Assembly (NCBI RefSeq): GCF_003710255.1
Contig: NZ_RHIB01000001.1
Coordinates: 2,294,001 to 2,358,000, forward strand
Direction of reading: 5' to 3'
Length of the DNA stretch: 64,000 nucleotides
From: Alteribacter keqinensis
GTDB lineage: Bacteria; Bacillota; Bacilli; Bacillales; Salisediminibacteriaceae
A program made the position numbers and the translations under genes. The notes beneath the pieces are model-generated. The model searched no databases and was not told the origin of the DNA. It worked only from the letters and a program-made list of their open reading frames with translations. Below are positions 19,221 to 28,005 of this stretch, piece after piece; position 1 is the stretch's first letter; every line of letters starts with the position of its first letter.

Positions 19221-20069
19221 CTATTTCTGAATCACTTTATCCTGCCAGTGCAGGGCTCTTTTCTGCAGTTTCTTCAAAAAGGTGTCTGTTATTTTACCGA
19301 GAATTGCAAACAGAATAATGCTAGCCAGAATTGTATCGGGACGAAGCGTATTCTGCCCCATTACAAGAAGGTATCCCAGCCCCTCACTTGCCCCCATTAG
19401 TTCTGCTGCTACCACGAACATCCATCCGAGACCGAGACCACTTCTTAATCCCACTAAAAAGGAAGGAAGGGACGCAGGAAGAATGATCCGTTTTACTAGA
19501 GCAAAGGTTGAAAGGCCATATACTCTTCCCACTTCAATCAGTTTTCTGTCCACGCTTTGAATGCCGCCTATTGTATTCAAGTAAACGGGGAAGAATACCC
19601 CGACTGCAATCAAGGTGATTTTAGCTCCTTCCCCGATTCCGAGCCATAAAATAAAGAGAGGAACCCAGGCAAGGGAAGGAATAGCTCTGATGGCCTGTAT
19701 CGTCGGATCAAAAAACGTTTCTGCTTTTCTGGACATACCTACTATGGAGCCGAGAACAACAGCGATGATCGTTCCCCATATAAAGCCCCAGAAAATCCGG
19801 TATAGGGTGATTCCTGTATGCTGCCAGAGGGAGCCGTCCGCCCCCATAGCCCAGATCGTCTGTAAGATTGCTGATGGAGCCGGCAGGAGGTGGGAATCTG
19901 TCCACCCAAATCTGACCGCCGTCTCCCACCCCGTTACAAGCAAGAACGGGAGAAGCAATGAGAGGCTGATCATTCCCAATGGAAACTGCTCTCTGATTCT
20001 TATTCTTCTGGCTGTTCGCTTTTCTTCTGACTGAATGACGCCTGATTCTTGTCCATGGGAAATAGCCAT
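19221..20069 (-). CDS. ssuC: ABC importer permease, sulfonate type (SsuC-like)
   Basis: 282-aa permease with about six helices after a basic cytoplasmic leader (RTARRIRIREQFPLG). The EAA loop is IEVGRVYGLSTFALVKRIIL followed by PASLPSFLVGLRSGLGLGWM, a signature of SsuC/TauC permeases. Spaced 15 bases from both neighbours. The N-terminal 20 residues are weakly conserved in such proteins and the start could lie slightly downstream. Confidence 0.87.
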   Translation of the reverse strand: MAISHGQESGVIQSEEKRTARRIRIREQFPLGMISLSLLLPFLLVTGWETAVRFGWTDSHLLPAPSAILQTIWAMGADGSLWQHTGITLYRIFWGFIWGTIIAVVLGSIVGMSRKAETFFDPTIQAIRAIPSLAWVPLFILWLGIGEGAKITLIAVGVFFPVYLNTIGGIQSVDRKLIEVGRVYGLSTFALVKRIILPASLPSFLVGLRSGLGLGWMFVVAAELMGASEGLGYLLVMGQNTLRPDTILASIILFAILGKITDTFLKKLQKRALHWQDKVIQK

Positions 20070-20084
20070 TCATTTCTCCTCCTT

Positions 20085-21083
20085 TTAATCTTCTATTACT
20101 TTCTCTGCAAACTCCGGATCAATCAGTTCATTAACAAGCTCTTCTATGTCGTGATTTCCTTCGAGCACTTCTGCATCCTGCAGCACCCTGCCTGCTTCTG
20201 TCAGGCTTTTGATATGCTCCTCGCCAGGCTGCGGGTTGTCGAATGTATTCCGTTCAAGCTGAAGTGCTGCGACTTCTTCATCAATCTGAGCTTCTCTCGC
20301 CATGATTTCCACAGTTTCTTCAGGGTTTTCCAGTACCCATTTGCGGGCTTTTTCATAGACCTCGATCACTTTTTCCACTGCTTCAGGATACTGTTCGGCG
20401 AAATCCTCTCTTACATTAAGAAAACCGTATGTGTTAAATGATTCATTTCTGTAGAGAAGTTCTGCTTCCGTTTCAAGCTCCTGTCTCGCCATATGAGGAT
20501 CAAGTCCGGCCCATGCATCCACCTGTCCGCTTGCCAGAGCATTCGCCCCGTCACTGTGCTGAAGGTTCACAATTTCCACATCGTTTGCTGATAAGCCGTG
20601 CTCCCTGAGTGTGCGTATTAAAAAGATATAAGGGTCAGTTCCCAATGTAGCTGCAATTCTTTTTCCTTCTAAATCTTCAACACTTTCAATTCCCGAGCTT
20701 TCATTGGCAACGAGTGCCGTCCATTCCGGCTGTGAAAAAATATACACATTTTTTATCGGTGCATTATTGCTTTTTGCCATAAGAGCTGCCGCTCCTGCTG
20801 TGGAGCCGAAATCAATGCTTCCTCCGGTCAGAAATTCGAGGGAGCGGTTGCTTCCCTGACTGAACACAAACTCAATGTCTGTTCCTTCTTCTTCAAATGC
20901 TTCTTCAAGCCATCCGAACTCTTTCAGCACCAGGCTTGTTGGTGAATAGTAGGCGTAGTCGAGTGAAATCTCATCAGGATATGGAGATTCAGAATCTGCA
21001 TCAGAGGTTGAAGCACAAGCACTGAAGATGGTTAATGTAAAAATAGAGAACAATACGGTTAATGTTTTTCTTAATGAAGTCAT
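20085..21083 (-). CDS. ssuA: ABC importer substrate-binding lipoprotein, sulfonate type (SsuA-like)
   Basis: 332-aa solute-binding lipoprotein. Signal peptide with lipobox IFSAC (Cys about 23), then the NMT1/SsuA fold: LDYAYYSPTSLVLKEFGWLE, FSQGSNRSLEFLTGGSIDFG and GQVDAWAGLDPHMA, which are close to aliphatic-sulfonate binding proteins. ATG is 8 bases after AAAGGAGTG. A separate hairpin stands between it and the metY fusion gene, which could adjust relative expression. The exact ligand (alkanesulfonate, taurine or other) cannot be told. Confidence 0.87.
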   Translation of the reverse strand: MTSLRKTLTVLFSIFTLTIFSACASTSDADSESPYPDEISLDYAYYSPTSLVLKEFGWLEEAFEEEGTDIEFVFSQGSNRSLEFLTGGSIDFGSTAGAAALMAKSNNAPIKNVYIFSQPEWTALVANESSGIESVEDLEGKRIAATLGTDPYIFLIRTLREHGLSANDVEIVNLQHSDGANALASGQVDAWAGLDPHMARQELETEAELLYRNESFNTYGFLNVREDFAEQYPEAVEKVIEVYEKARKWVLENPEETVEIMAREAQIDEEVAALQLERNTFDNPQPGEEHIKSLTEAGRVLQDAEVLEGNHDIEELVNELIDPEFAEKVIED

Positions 21084-21122
21084 TGTGCTTCACACTCCTT
21101 TAAGGTAAGTATTCGTATTACA

Positions 21123-21143
21123 GGGACGGTCCGAAACCGCCCC
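21123..21143 (-). other. Intercistronic hairpin without T-run
   Basis: On the minus strand GGGGCGGT pairs with ACCGTCCC across a TTCGG loop, between the metY fusion and ssuA. No poly-T follows, so it is more likely an mRNA-processing or stability hairpin than a terminator. Confidence 0.45.
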
Positions 21144-21161
21144 ATTTGTTGGATGGTCCTC

Positions 21162-22940
21162 TTATATTTCGCAGGCAAATGTAGATATCGTTCCTCTCAG
21201 GCGCTGGGCCTCTTTATAGGTACAGCGGTTATGCACCACGTCAATGCCCGCATCTTTTGCAATCACAGCTGCCTTTTCAGAAACAACCCCTTCTTGAAGC
21301 CAGAACACTTTCGGCTGGATAACGGCTGCTTCTTTAGCCAGTTCCACCGCCGCTTCGGGACTTCTGAATACTTGAACGATATCCACAGGGCCTTCGATGC
21401 TTTTCAGGTCCGGATACGCCTTTTCACCTAAAATTTCTGTTTCTCTTGGATTAACCGGAATGATTTTATAGCCAAGACGCTGCATTTTCCTTGCCAGGCG
21501 GTGACTCGGACGGTTCTCTTTTCCGCTCAGGCCGACGATCGCGAGTGTCTTCTGGCGATCCCCTTTTTCACCGGTTTCGGAAGCACTGGACAATGCCCAT
21601 TTGATAACTCCTTCATCATTAATGACCCGGTTGTTTTTGCTCTGCCCTTTTCCTGTCGCAATTTCAAGAGCCTGATCCAGGTCTTTTAACAAGTCATCCA
21701 CATTCTCAATTCCTACCGAAAGGCGGACAAGGTCCGGTGTTACTCCCGTGGAAACGAGCTCGTCATCGGAGAGCTGCTGGTGCGTTGTACTTGCAGGGTG
21801 GATGATTAAGCTTTTCGCATCACCGACGTTAGCCAGATGGGACCACAAAGCCACATTGTCTATCAGCTTCCTTCCTGCATCTCGCCCTCCTTTTATTCCG
21901 AAGTTAACGACGGCACCGAACCCTCCTTTTAACAGCTCTGAGGCATGTTCATGTGAAGGATGCTCTTCAAGGCCCGGATAGGCAACCCAGTCGACTGCCG
22001 GGTGCTCTTTTAATTTTCTTGCCAGATTCAGCGCGTTATCGTTATGTCTTTCGATTCGCAAATGGAGCGTTTCAAGACCCTGGAGGAGAAGAAATGCGTT
22101 GAACGGGCTCAGGCAGGGACCGAAATCTCTCAGGAGCTGTACTCTGAACTTTGTAATAAAGGCAAGGGTTCCGAAATCCTTGGCATAGGTAATGCCGTTA
22201 TAGCTGTTATCCGGCTCATTAAATCCTGGATATTTATCAGACTGCCAGTTAAAGCGGCCTCCGTCGATCACAATACCGCCGATGGACGTCCCGTGTCCCC
22301 CAATCCATTTCGTAGCGGAATGAATGACGATATCCGCCCCGTAGTTAATCGGCTTTACGACATAAGGTGTGGCAAATGTGTTATCAATAATTAACGGTAT
22401 TCCGGCTTCATGGGCAACATCGGCTACTCCTTCGATATCCAGCACGTGCAGACTCGGGTTACCGATGGTTTCAGCAAAGACAGCTTTTGTTTTATCGGTA
22501 ATTGCATCTCTAAAGTTTTCAGGGTTTGATGCATCCACGAACTTTATAGTAATCCCGTAGCGGGGAAGTGTGGTGGAGAACAGATTATAAGTCCCTCCGT
22601 AAAGGTTCGTGGCTGCAACGATCTCATCACCGGCTCCCGCAATGTTTAAAATGGAAAGCGTAATCGCTGACATGCCTGATGCTGTTGCAACTGCCGCAAC
22701 TCCGTCTTCTAAGAGTGCAAGGCGCTTTTCAAGGACATCTACTGTTGGGTTTCCGATACGGCTGTAGATGTTCCCGGGCTCATCAAGACCAAACAGCTGC
22801 TCGGCGTGTTCTGTGTCGTGAAAAACATAGGATGTTGTCTGATAGATCGGTACGGCTCTTGCTCCTGTAGTCGGGTCCGGGGACTGTCCTCCGTGAAGTA
22901 CGACGGTTTCCTGGTTATACGTTTCAAAAGACTGGCTCAT
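21162..22940 (-). CDS. metY: O-acetylhomoserine sulfhydrylase fused to a C-terminal CoA-binding domain
   Basis: 592 aa, versus about 425-430 for normal MetY. Residues 1-430 are the Cys/Met-metabolism PLP enzyme: [37 protein letters not shown], the PLP lysine in [16 protein letters not shown] (near residue 210) and [20 protein letters not shown]. It makes homocysteine from O-acetylhomoserine and sulfide. After a linker, residues 464-585 form a complete CoA_binding_2 domain ([68 protein letters not shown]) like YneT/YccU. The frame is uninterrupted, so this is a true fusion in this sequence. First gene after the SAM riboswitch. The domain could sense CoA or acetyl-CoA, which links to MetX substrate supply (inference). 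Confidence 0.92.
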   Translation of the reverse strand: MSQSFETYNQETVVLHGGQSPDPTTGARAVPIYQTTSYVFHDTEHAEQLFGLDEPGNIYSRIGNPTVDVLEKRLALLEDGVAAVATASGMSAITLSILNIAGAGDEIVAATNLYGGTYNLFSTTLPRYGITIKFVDASNPENFRDAITDKTKAVFAETIGNPSLHVLDIEGVADVAHEAGIPLIIDNTFATPYVVKPINYGADIVIHSATKWIGGHGTSIGGIVIDGGRFNWQSDKYPGFNEPDNSYNGITYAKDFGTLAFITKFRVQLLRDFGPCLSPFNAFLLLQGLETLHLRIERHNDNALNLARKLKEHPAVDWVAYPGLEEHPSHEHASELLKGGFGAVVNFGIKGGRDAGRKLIDNVALWSHLANVGDAKSLIIHPASTTHQQLSDDELVSTGVTPDLVRLSVGIENVDDLLKDLDQALEIATGKGQSKNNRVINDEGVIKWALSSASETGEKGDRQKTLAIVGLSGKENRPSHRLARKMQRLGYKIIPVNPRETEILGEKAYPDLKSIEGPVDIVQVFRSPEAAVELAKEAAVIQPKVFWLQEGVVSEKAAVIAKDAGIDVVHNRCTYKEAQRLRGTISTFACEI

Positions 22941-23005
22941 TATAAATTCCTCCTTGGATTTTCATTTCAGTTTTTGTCAGCAGTTTTGCTTTACAGGTGA
23001 TAGTG

Positions 23006-23040
23006 AAAAGCCCCTTCCTCAAATAAGAGAAAGGGGCTTT
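23006..23040 (-). terminator. Expression-platform terminator of the metY SAM riboswitch
   Basis: On the minus strand AAAGCCCCTT pairs with AAGGGGCTTTT, with a T-run, between the aptamer and the metY fusion start. Confidence 0.9.
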
Positions 23041-23055
23041 ATGTAAGCACGGCCT

Positions 23056-23168
23056 CTCTCTTATCTTCCAGAGCGTCCTAGCTCTGCTGGAATTGGCACC
23101 TTTCGTACACGTTCGTACATGGTTGCCGGGCTTCATCGGGCCATTCCCTCCGCCACTCTCGATAAGAG
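23056..23168 (-). promoter_or_regulatory. SAM-I (S-box) riboswitch controlling the metY-ssuACB-ligase-hom operon
   Basis: Minus strand shows the S-box order: CTCTTATC P1 strand, GGCGGAGGGA, TGGCCCGATGAAGCCCGGCA, AGGTGCCAATTCCAGC, and the closing GATAAGAG. SAM binding would favour the downstream terminator and shut off the whole operon when methionine is sufficient. Confidence 0.97.
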
Positions 23169-23251
23169 TTAAAATCGTTATTCAGTTTGTTCTTTTGCGC
23201 TGTTTTCGTATAGATTGCTAATATGGGTATTTTTTATAAACGCAGTTACTA

Positions 23252-23420
23252 TAGATGAAGCCTGCGTACCCTGCGCTTTCCGCGGGGGTGCCGGTGAGCC
23301 TCCTCACCCTTCCCGTTGCGGGGTCTCTCCCTGGCGCCCACTCCCGCATGAGTCTTCGGGTACTCCGGCTTCTTCATCCTTCCACGAAAAGCCACAACCT
23401 TTGCGAAAACACCTTTCTTT
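23252..23420. repeat. GC-rich dispersed Bacillaceae-type intergenic repeat, copy 1
   Basis: Blocks GAAGCCTGCG, CTTTCCGCGG, GAGCCTCCTC, TGCGGGGTCTC, CTCCCGCATGAGTCT and CTCCGGCTTC occur in the same order in the elements at 37988-38340 and 51045-51392. It ends in the AAAGCCACAACCTTTGCGAA region. No coding function is apparent; short proteins read through it are artefacts of its GC-rich composition. Confidence 0.75.
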
Positions 23421-23449
23421 TTTGTAAGAATGCGGGGCCGGCTGCTTTT

Positions 23450-24544
23450 TTACTGGCTTAATGCCTGTTGAACATACCCTCCCCATTTGGTGTACTCGGT
23501 GAGAAATCCGTCATGGCCGAAGATTGTATCAATTTCCAGATAACGGACATCGCCTCCCGCCTCAAGCCAGATCTCCTGCAGTCTTTTAATCTCTTCGGGA
23601 GGGTATAGTAAGTCTCCCTGGAAGGCCAGAAGCGTCACTCTTTTTTTATAGCGGGAAAGAAGATTTTCAAGTGACTGGTTACGGTCTCTTTCAATATCAT
23701 GCTGGTCCATGGCCTTCAGTAAATATAAATAACTGTTGGCATCAAAGCGGGTTGTAAATTTGTCTCCCTGATAGCGGAGGTAGGACTCTACCTGATATGC
23801 CACTTCCGTATGGTCTTTTCCCCACGGCGCTTTACCTTCTCTATGAAAACGCTGGTTAAACAAATTTCCTGACCGGTACGTAATCATTCCTGTCATCCTC
23901 GCCAGTGAAAGTCCATTTACCGGCGGATCTGTTAACAGATACTTTCCGTCCTTCCACTTTGGGTCATCAGTAATAGCTTTTCTCGCAATGGCATTGTAGG
24001 CCATTCCGTAATCACTTAACGAAGGTGTGGCAGCCATGATAATAAGCTGTTCTGTTATATCCGGATAGGAAAGTCCCCATTCCAGAGCCTGCATCCCTCC
24101 AAGGGAGCCCCCGATTACCGCTTTGAGTTTTGTAATCCCCATTTGATCCAGTGCAAGCTTTTGGGCATGGACCATATCCCTCACACTTATGAAGGGGAAG
24201 TCTGACCTGTAAAGATCATCTGTTTTCGGGTTCACTGATACAGGCCCTGTAGATCCATTACAGCCTCCAATCACATTGAAGGTAATCACATCGTGTTCGT
24301 AAAGGTCGATATACCCTCCTTCATCAGCCAGTCCCCTCCACCATCCAGGATCCTCTTTGCTTCCTACAGTGTGCTGGTTCCCTGTGAGGGCGTGACAGAT
24401 AAGCAGAGGTGCTCCGTTTTCTGCTCCTGCTCTCTCGTATGCGAGTGTGACATGTGTTAACGTTTCTCCCGACTCGAGCTGAAGTTCTGGAATAATCACT
24501 TCTCCAGTAAGAAAACGGGTCGTTCGTTTTTGATGGACCGACAT
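23450..24544 (-). CDS. metX: Homoserine O-acetyltransferase
   Basis: Transfers acetyl from acetyl-CoA to homoserine, feeding the MetY fusion next door. 364-aa alpha/beta-hydrolase fold: nucleophile elbow AVIGGSLGGMQALEWG with Ser near 146, acid region LLAFQGDLLYPPEEI and catalytic His in TIFGHDGFLTEY. The NVIGGCNGSTGPVS block is a MetX hallmark. The ATG is 4 bases after GGGAGGTGC. Own SAM-I riboswitch and promoter, plus a second riboswitch farther upstream. Transcribed toward, but separately from, the metY operon on the same strand. Confidence 0.95.
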   Translation of the reverse strand: MSVHQKRTTRFLTGEVIIPELQLESGETLTHVTLAYERAGAENGAPLLICHALTGNQHTVGSKEDPGWWRGLADEGGYIDLYEHDVITFNVIGGCNGSTGPVSVNPKTDDLYRSDFPFISVRDMVHAQKLALDQMGITKLKAVIGGSLGGMQALEWGLSYPDITEQLIIMAATPSLSDYGMAYNAIARKAITDDPKWKDGKYLLTDPPVNGLSLARMTGMITYRSGNLFNQRFHREGKAPWGKDHTEVAYQVESYLRYQGDKFTTRFDANSYLYLLKAMDQHDIERDRNQSLENLLSRYKKRVTLLAFQGDLLYPPEEIKRLQEIWLEAGGDVRYLEIDTIFGHDGFLTEYTKWGGYVQQALSQ

Positions 24545-24615
24545 GATGCACCTCCCTTTTAAGAATAGTCAAATTGGCAAATGAACAACTTTAAGTTTGA
24601 TTCGTTGAGAGAAAA

Positions 24616-24646
24616 TAAAAAGTCTCCCTGTCAAAGACAGAGAGAC
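24616..24646 (-). terminator. Expression-platform terminator of the metX SAM riboswitch
   Basis: On the minus strand GTCTCTCTGTC pairs with GACAGGGAGAC across a TTT loop, followed by TTTTTA. Confidence 0.92.
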
Positions 24647-24660
24647 AAAAGCACATTGTC

Positions 24661-24777
24661 TCTCTCATCTTTACAAGGCATCTGCCTTGCTGGAATTGGC
24701 ACCTTTTTCTGACGGATAACGTCACAACGGTTGCCGGGTTTCATCGGGCCAGTCCCTCCACCTCTCTGGATAAGAGA
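24661..24777 (-). promoter_or_regulatory. SAM-I (S-box) riboswitch controlling metX
   Basis: Minus strand carries TCTCTTATCC, GAGGTGGAGGGACTGGCCCG, ATGAAACCCGGCAACC, AGGTGCCAATTCCAGCAAGG and the 3' P1 strand GATGAGAGA, matching the S-box consensus. Confidence 0.97.
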
Positions 24778-24843
24778 ATCATGTAATTGTAGGTTTCTTA
24801 AACACCAACTATCCTGATCCGGATAGTTAATTAATTATTTTGA

Positions 24844-24873
24844 ATACTAACACCTTTTAACCTGTCAGGTCAA
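24844..24873 (-). promoter_or_regulatory. Sigma-A promoter of the metX leader
   Basis: -35 TTGACC and -10 TAGTAT separated by 18 bases, located between the two riboswitches and reading toward metX. It lets metX be transcribed independently of the upstream riboswitch. Confidence 0.65.
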
Positions 24874-24901
24874 CAGCTGAGATAAATCTTTTCTGAAAAA
24901 C

Positions 24902-24939
24902 AAAATTCCCCCGGTCATAAGCATGATCGAGGGAGAATA
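24902..24939 (-). terminator. Terminator following the upstream, ORF-less SAM riboswitch
   Basis: On the minus strand ATTCTCCCTCGATCAT pairs with ATGACCGGGGGAAT (GU and one mismatch) across GCTT, then TTTTGTTTTT. Confidence 0.85.
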
Positions 24940-24980
24940 ATACGTTTTGAAAACAACCGTAAATATGTTGTTCTAAACCA

Positions 24981-25095
24981 TCTCTCATCTCTCAAAGCTT
25001 ACCGCTTTGCAGGAATTAGCACCTTGCAGGCAGATCACTGCCATGCTGGTTGCCGGGCTTCATCGGGCCAGTCCCTCTGCCTCTCCGGATAAAAG
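24981..25095 (-). promoter_or_regulatory. Second, tandem SAM-I riboswitch with no ORF of its own
   Basis: Minus strand has CTTTTATCCGGAGAGGCAGA, GGGACTGGCCCGATGAAGCC, CGGCAACC, AAGGTGCTAATTCCTGCAAA and GAGAGATGAGAG. P1 can pair fully if G-U pairs are allowed. The core differs from the other two copies mainly in P3/P4 and TAATTCC for CAATTCC. It ends at its own terminator 40 bases later, 125 bases before the metX aptamer. Confidence 0.93.
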
Positions 25096-25134
25096 TCTTT
25101 TTAGTTATGAAATTATCGTATGTGATTGTTTGAA

Positions 25135-25163
25135 ATTGTAGCACCTATTTTTCCACTTGTCAA
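25135..25163 (-). promoter_or_regulatory. Consensus sigma-A promoter of the upstream SAM riboswitch
   Basis: -35 TTGACA, 17-base spacer, -10 TACAAT on the minus strand, about 40 bases before the aptamer. The near-perfect match argues that the ORF-less riboswitch is really transcribed. Confidence 0.85.
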
Positions 25164-25174
25164 AACATTTCATC

Positions 25175-25206
25175 ATTTCACACAAAATTGTGCGGGGTCA
25201 GACCCC
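25175..25206. repeat. 32-nt repeat, copy downstream of fruA
   Basis: ATTTCACACAAAATTGTGCG followed by GGGTCAGACCCC; matches 28909-28940 except for two bases. It contains a GGGGTC/GACCCC inverted repeat. Confidence 0.85.
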
Positions 25207-25212
25207 GGGAGG

Positions 25213-27078
25213 TCAGACTGCAACACGTTTTTTCCAGAAGCCGAGCATAAGGGCTGTGACTGCTGTTCCTGCAAGAATTGCGAGTAAATACAGCGGCCAG
25301 TTTTCAACCAGGAGAATGACGAAGATTCCTCCGTGCGGGGCCTGGGTGGCTGTGCCGAATAACATGGCGAGACCCCCGGCCACTGCAGAACCCGTAATGA
25401 TGGACGGAATGACTCTTCCCGGGTCTGCGGCTGCGAATGGAATCGCCCCTTCTGTAATGAAGGACGCACCGAGGACATAGTTTGATTTCCCTGCATCCTG
25501 TTCCTGCTTTGTGAATTTTGACTTAAAGAAAGTTGTGGCTACTGCAATTCCAAGGGGCGGAACCATCCCTGCTGCCATAATAGCCGCGTGAGGTGCGTAA
25601 TTGCCCCCTTCAATCATGGCAATACCGAATGTGAACGCCGCTTTGTTAATAGGACCACCCATGTCTACTGCCATCATGGCACCGAGTAAAATTCCCATAA
25701 GAACAATATTTCCTGTTCCAAGACCACCCAGCCAGTTCTCAATCCCAACGGAAAGAGCGTTAAGAGGCGTAACGAGGAAATACATGATTAACCCTGTAAA
25801 GAAAACCCCGAACAAAGGAAGGATCAAGATGGTACGGATTCCATCCAGCGAAGGAGGAATGAATGCAAAGACACGTCTGAACAGCAGGACAAGATAACCC
25901 GCCAGGAATCCGGCAATAATACCACCCAAGAAGCCTGCTTCAAAGTTCACGGCCATCAAACCGCCCACCATACCTGCGGCAAACCCCGGACGGTCTGCAA
26001 TGCTTCTTGCGATAAAGGCTGCAAGAACAGGAACCATCAGGAAGAAGCCGTACTCTGACCCAATCATGCTCAAGATATCACCGAACGGATGCGTTTCTTC
26101 AGCACCCGGCTCATTAAAGATAAATGAAAGCGCAATTAAAATACCACCAGCGACAACAAACGGAAGCATGTTGGATACACCATTCATCAAATGTCGGTAA
26201 AAGCCCGGCCGTTTATCCTGAGTGCCAGACTCTGCCTTTTTCCCACTGCCGTCTCCTTGAAAGATCGGAGTATTTCCGCTCACCGCTTTGTTCAAAAGAT
26301 CCTCCGGTTTGCGGATGCCATCTTTAACCGGTGCATCCACAAGAGGTTTCCCGGCAAATCGTTCTTTTTCAATTTTTGTATCGGCAGCAATGATAACCCC
26401 TGCCGCCCTCTCAATATCACTGTCTGTAAGGCGGTTGCGGACACCGTCAGATCCGTTTGTCTCTACCTTAATATCAATCCCCAGTTCTTTCGCCTTGGCT
26501 TTTAATCCGTCTGCCGCCATATAGGTGTGGGCAATCCCTGTCGGGCACCCGGTTACAGCTACAACAAAGGGCTTTTCTGACGGCTCCTGTGTCTCCTGGT
26601 CTGCCGCTTCAGCTCCAAGCTTTTCGGTTTCTTTTTCATCAACCGCCCGGAGGATGCGGTCCACTGTATCCGCTTCCATTAATGTTTGACGAAAGTTCTC
26701 ATCCATAAGCAAGGTCGATAGCCGCGACAGTGTCTGAAGATGTTCATTGTTGGCTCCTTCAGACGCTGCGATCATAAAAAACAGATGACTCTTTTGTCCG
26801 TCCAGTGCATCGTATTCAACTCCGGATGCCGATCGTCCAAAAGCGATAGCCGGTTCTTTTACTGCTTTCGTTTTAGCATGGGGAATGGCCACCCCTTCAC
26901 CAATTCCTGTAGAACTCTGATTCTCACGATCGTGAATCGCTTGTTTGAAAGACTCCAAATCTGCCAATCTGCCAGCCTCGTTTAACTTTTGGGAGAGTTC
27001 ATCAATCGCTCCATCTTTATTAATTGCAGTCAGGTCGAGGATAACCGTATCCTTTTTGAGCAAATCCGTAATTCTCAT
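25213..27078 (-). CDS. fruA: PTS fructose-specific EIIABC component
   Basis: Imports fructose and phosphorylates it to fructose 1-phosphate. 621 aa in the order IIA (residues 1-150, active His in VAIPHAKTKAV near residue 65), IIB (about 168-265, active Cys in VVAVTGCPTGIAHTYMAADG) and membrane IIC (about 295-621, PFVVAGGILIALSFIF through AVDMGGPINKAAFTFG). The start is ATG at 27078 (MRITDLLKKDTVIL, like B. subtilis FruA) after GGAAGGTGAG; an in-frame GTG at 27087 lies in that ribosome site. Third gene of fruR-fruK-fruA, 15 bases after fruK. Confidence 0.95.
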   Translation of the reverse strand: MRITDLLKKDTVILDLTAINKDGAIDELSQKLNEAGRLADLESFKQAIHDRENQSSTGIGEGVAIPHAKTKAVKEPAIAFGRSASGVEYDALDGQKSHLFFMIAASEGANNEHLQTLSRLSTLLMDENFRQTLMEADTVDRILRAVDEKETEKLGAEAADQETQEPSEKPFVVAVTGCPTGIAHTYMAADGLKAKAKELGIDIKVETNGSDGVRNRLTDSDIERAAGVIIAADTKIEKERFAGKPLVDAPVKDGIRKPEDLLNKAVSGNTPIFQGDGSGKKAESGTQDKRPGFYRHLMNGVSNMLPFVVAGGILIALSFIFNEPGAEETHPFGDILSMIGSEYGFFLMVPVLAAFIARSIADRPGFAAGMVGGLMAVNFEAGFLGGIIAGFLAGYLVLLFRRVFAFIPPSLDGIRTILILPLFGVFFTGLIMYFLVTPLNALSVGIENWLGGLGTGNIVLMGILLGAMMAVDMGGPINKAAFTFGIAMIEGGNYAPHAAIMAAGMVPPLGIAVATTFFKSKFTKQEQDAGKSNYVLGASFITEGAIPFAAADPGRVIPSIITGSAVAGGLAMLFGTATQAPHGGIFVILLVENWPLYLLAILAGTAVTALMLGFWKKRVAV

Positions 27079-27093
27079 TTTTCTCACCTTCCC

Positions 27094-28005
27094 TTAAATG
27101 GATTGAACAGCGATCGATACCGCCAGTTCATCTGCCTGTTCTTTTGTACAGAACCCCTGTGAAAAAGCTGTTGCACTGCCAGCCGCTACACTATATTGAA
27201 AACAACCTTTAAGATCGACTTTATTGGCGTATGCATAAAGAAAGCCCGCTACCATGGAGTCCCCTGCCCCTACAGAATTAATGAGTTTTCCTTTTGGCGC
27301 CTTGGCTGTGAAACACTCATCCTTATTGATTAATAAGGCACCTTCTGCCCCCAGAGAGAGGAGGACATTTTCCGCACCGTCTTCTACAGCTTTTTTGCCG
27401 AGAGTGATCGCCGCATCCAAGTCATTAACCGGCTGATCATAAAGGGCGCTTAATTCGGCTTTGTTTGGCTTAATTAAAAAGGGATTTGCTTCGATCCCTT
27501 TCTTTAACGGCTCTCCACTCGTATCCAGAACCGTTTTAGCACCGCTCTTTAAAACCTGTTCAACTACTTCTTTGTAAAATTCAGCGGGTACACCGGCCGG
27601 TACACTTCCTGATAAGACAAGCAGGTCCTCCTCAGTCAGGTTGGAAAGCTTCTGTTTCAGCAGTGCAATTTCACCTTCTGAAATAACCGGCCCCTGACCG
27701 TTGATTTCCGTTTCTTCACCGGCTTTTATTTTAACGTTGATCCTGGTCAGACCCTCTGTAAAGATAAAATCCGAGTGTATTCCTTTCCGGCCAACTTCAT
27801 TTTTTACAAATGACCCGGTAAACCCGGCGAGAAAACCCATAGCAGTTACCGGTTCTTTAAAGTTTGTGAGCACTTCCGCTACGTTAATCCCCTTACCACC
27901 GGAAACCAGATCACTCGAAACTGCTCTGTTCGTTTCACCCGGCTTTAGTTCAGGCAGCTGCATTAAATAATCAGCTGATGGGTTTAAAGTAATCGTATAA
28001 ATCAT
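27094..28005 (-). CDS. fruK: 1-phosphofructokinase
   Basis: Phosphorylates fructose 1-phosphate to fructose 1,6-bisphosphate with ATP. 303-aa PfkB/ribokinase-fold enzyme: N-terminal TLNPSADYLM, substrate loop GGKGINVAEVL, and the C-terminal signature NSVGAGDSMVAGFLYA with the catalytic Asp. Overlaps fruR by 4 bases (ATGA coupling) and is followed by fruA, the standard Bacillus fructose operon. Confidence 0.95.
   Translation of the reverse strand: MIYTITLNPSADYLMQLPELKPGETNRAVSSDLVSGGKGINVAEVLTNFKEPVTAMGFLAGFTGSFVKNEVGRKGIHSDFIFTEGLTRINVKIKAGEETEINGQGPVISEGEIALLKQKLSNLTEEDLLVLSGSVPAGVPAEFYKEVVEQVLKSGAKTVLDTSGEPLKKGIEANPFLIKPNKAELSALYDQPVNDLDAAITLGKKAVEDGAENVLLSLGAEGALLINKDECFTAKAPKGKLINSVGAGDSMVAGFLYAYANKVDLKGCFQYSVAAGSATAFSQGFCTKEQADELAVSIAVQSI

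Noticed and set aside
23215-23486. Several 60-70-aa ORFs on both strands in the GC-rich repeat
   Set aside because: Low start-site quality and no conserved protein features; explained by the GC-rich repeat.
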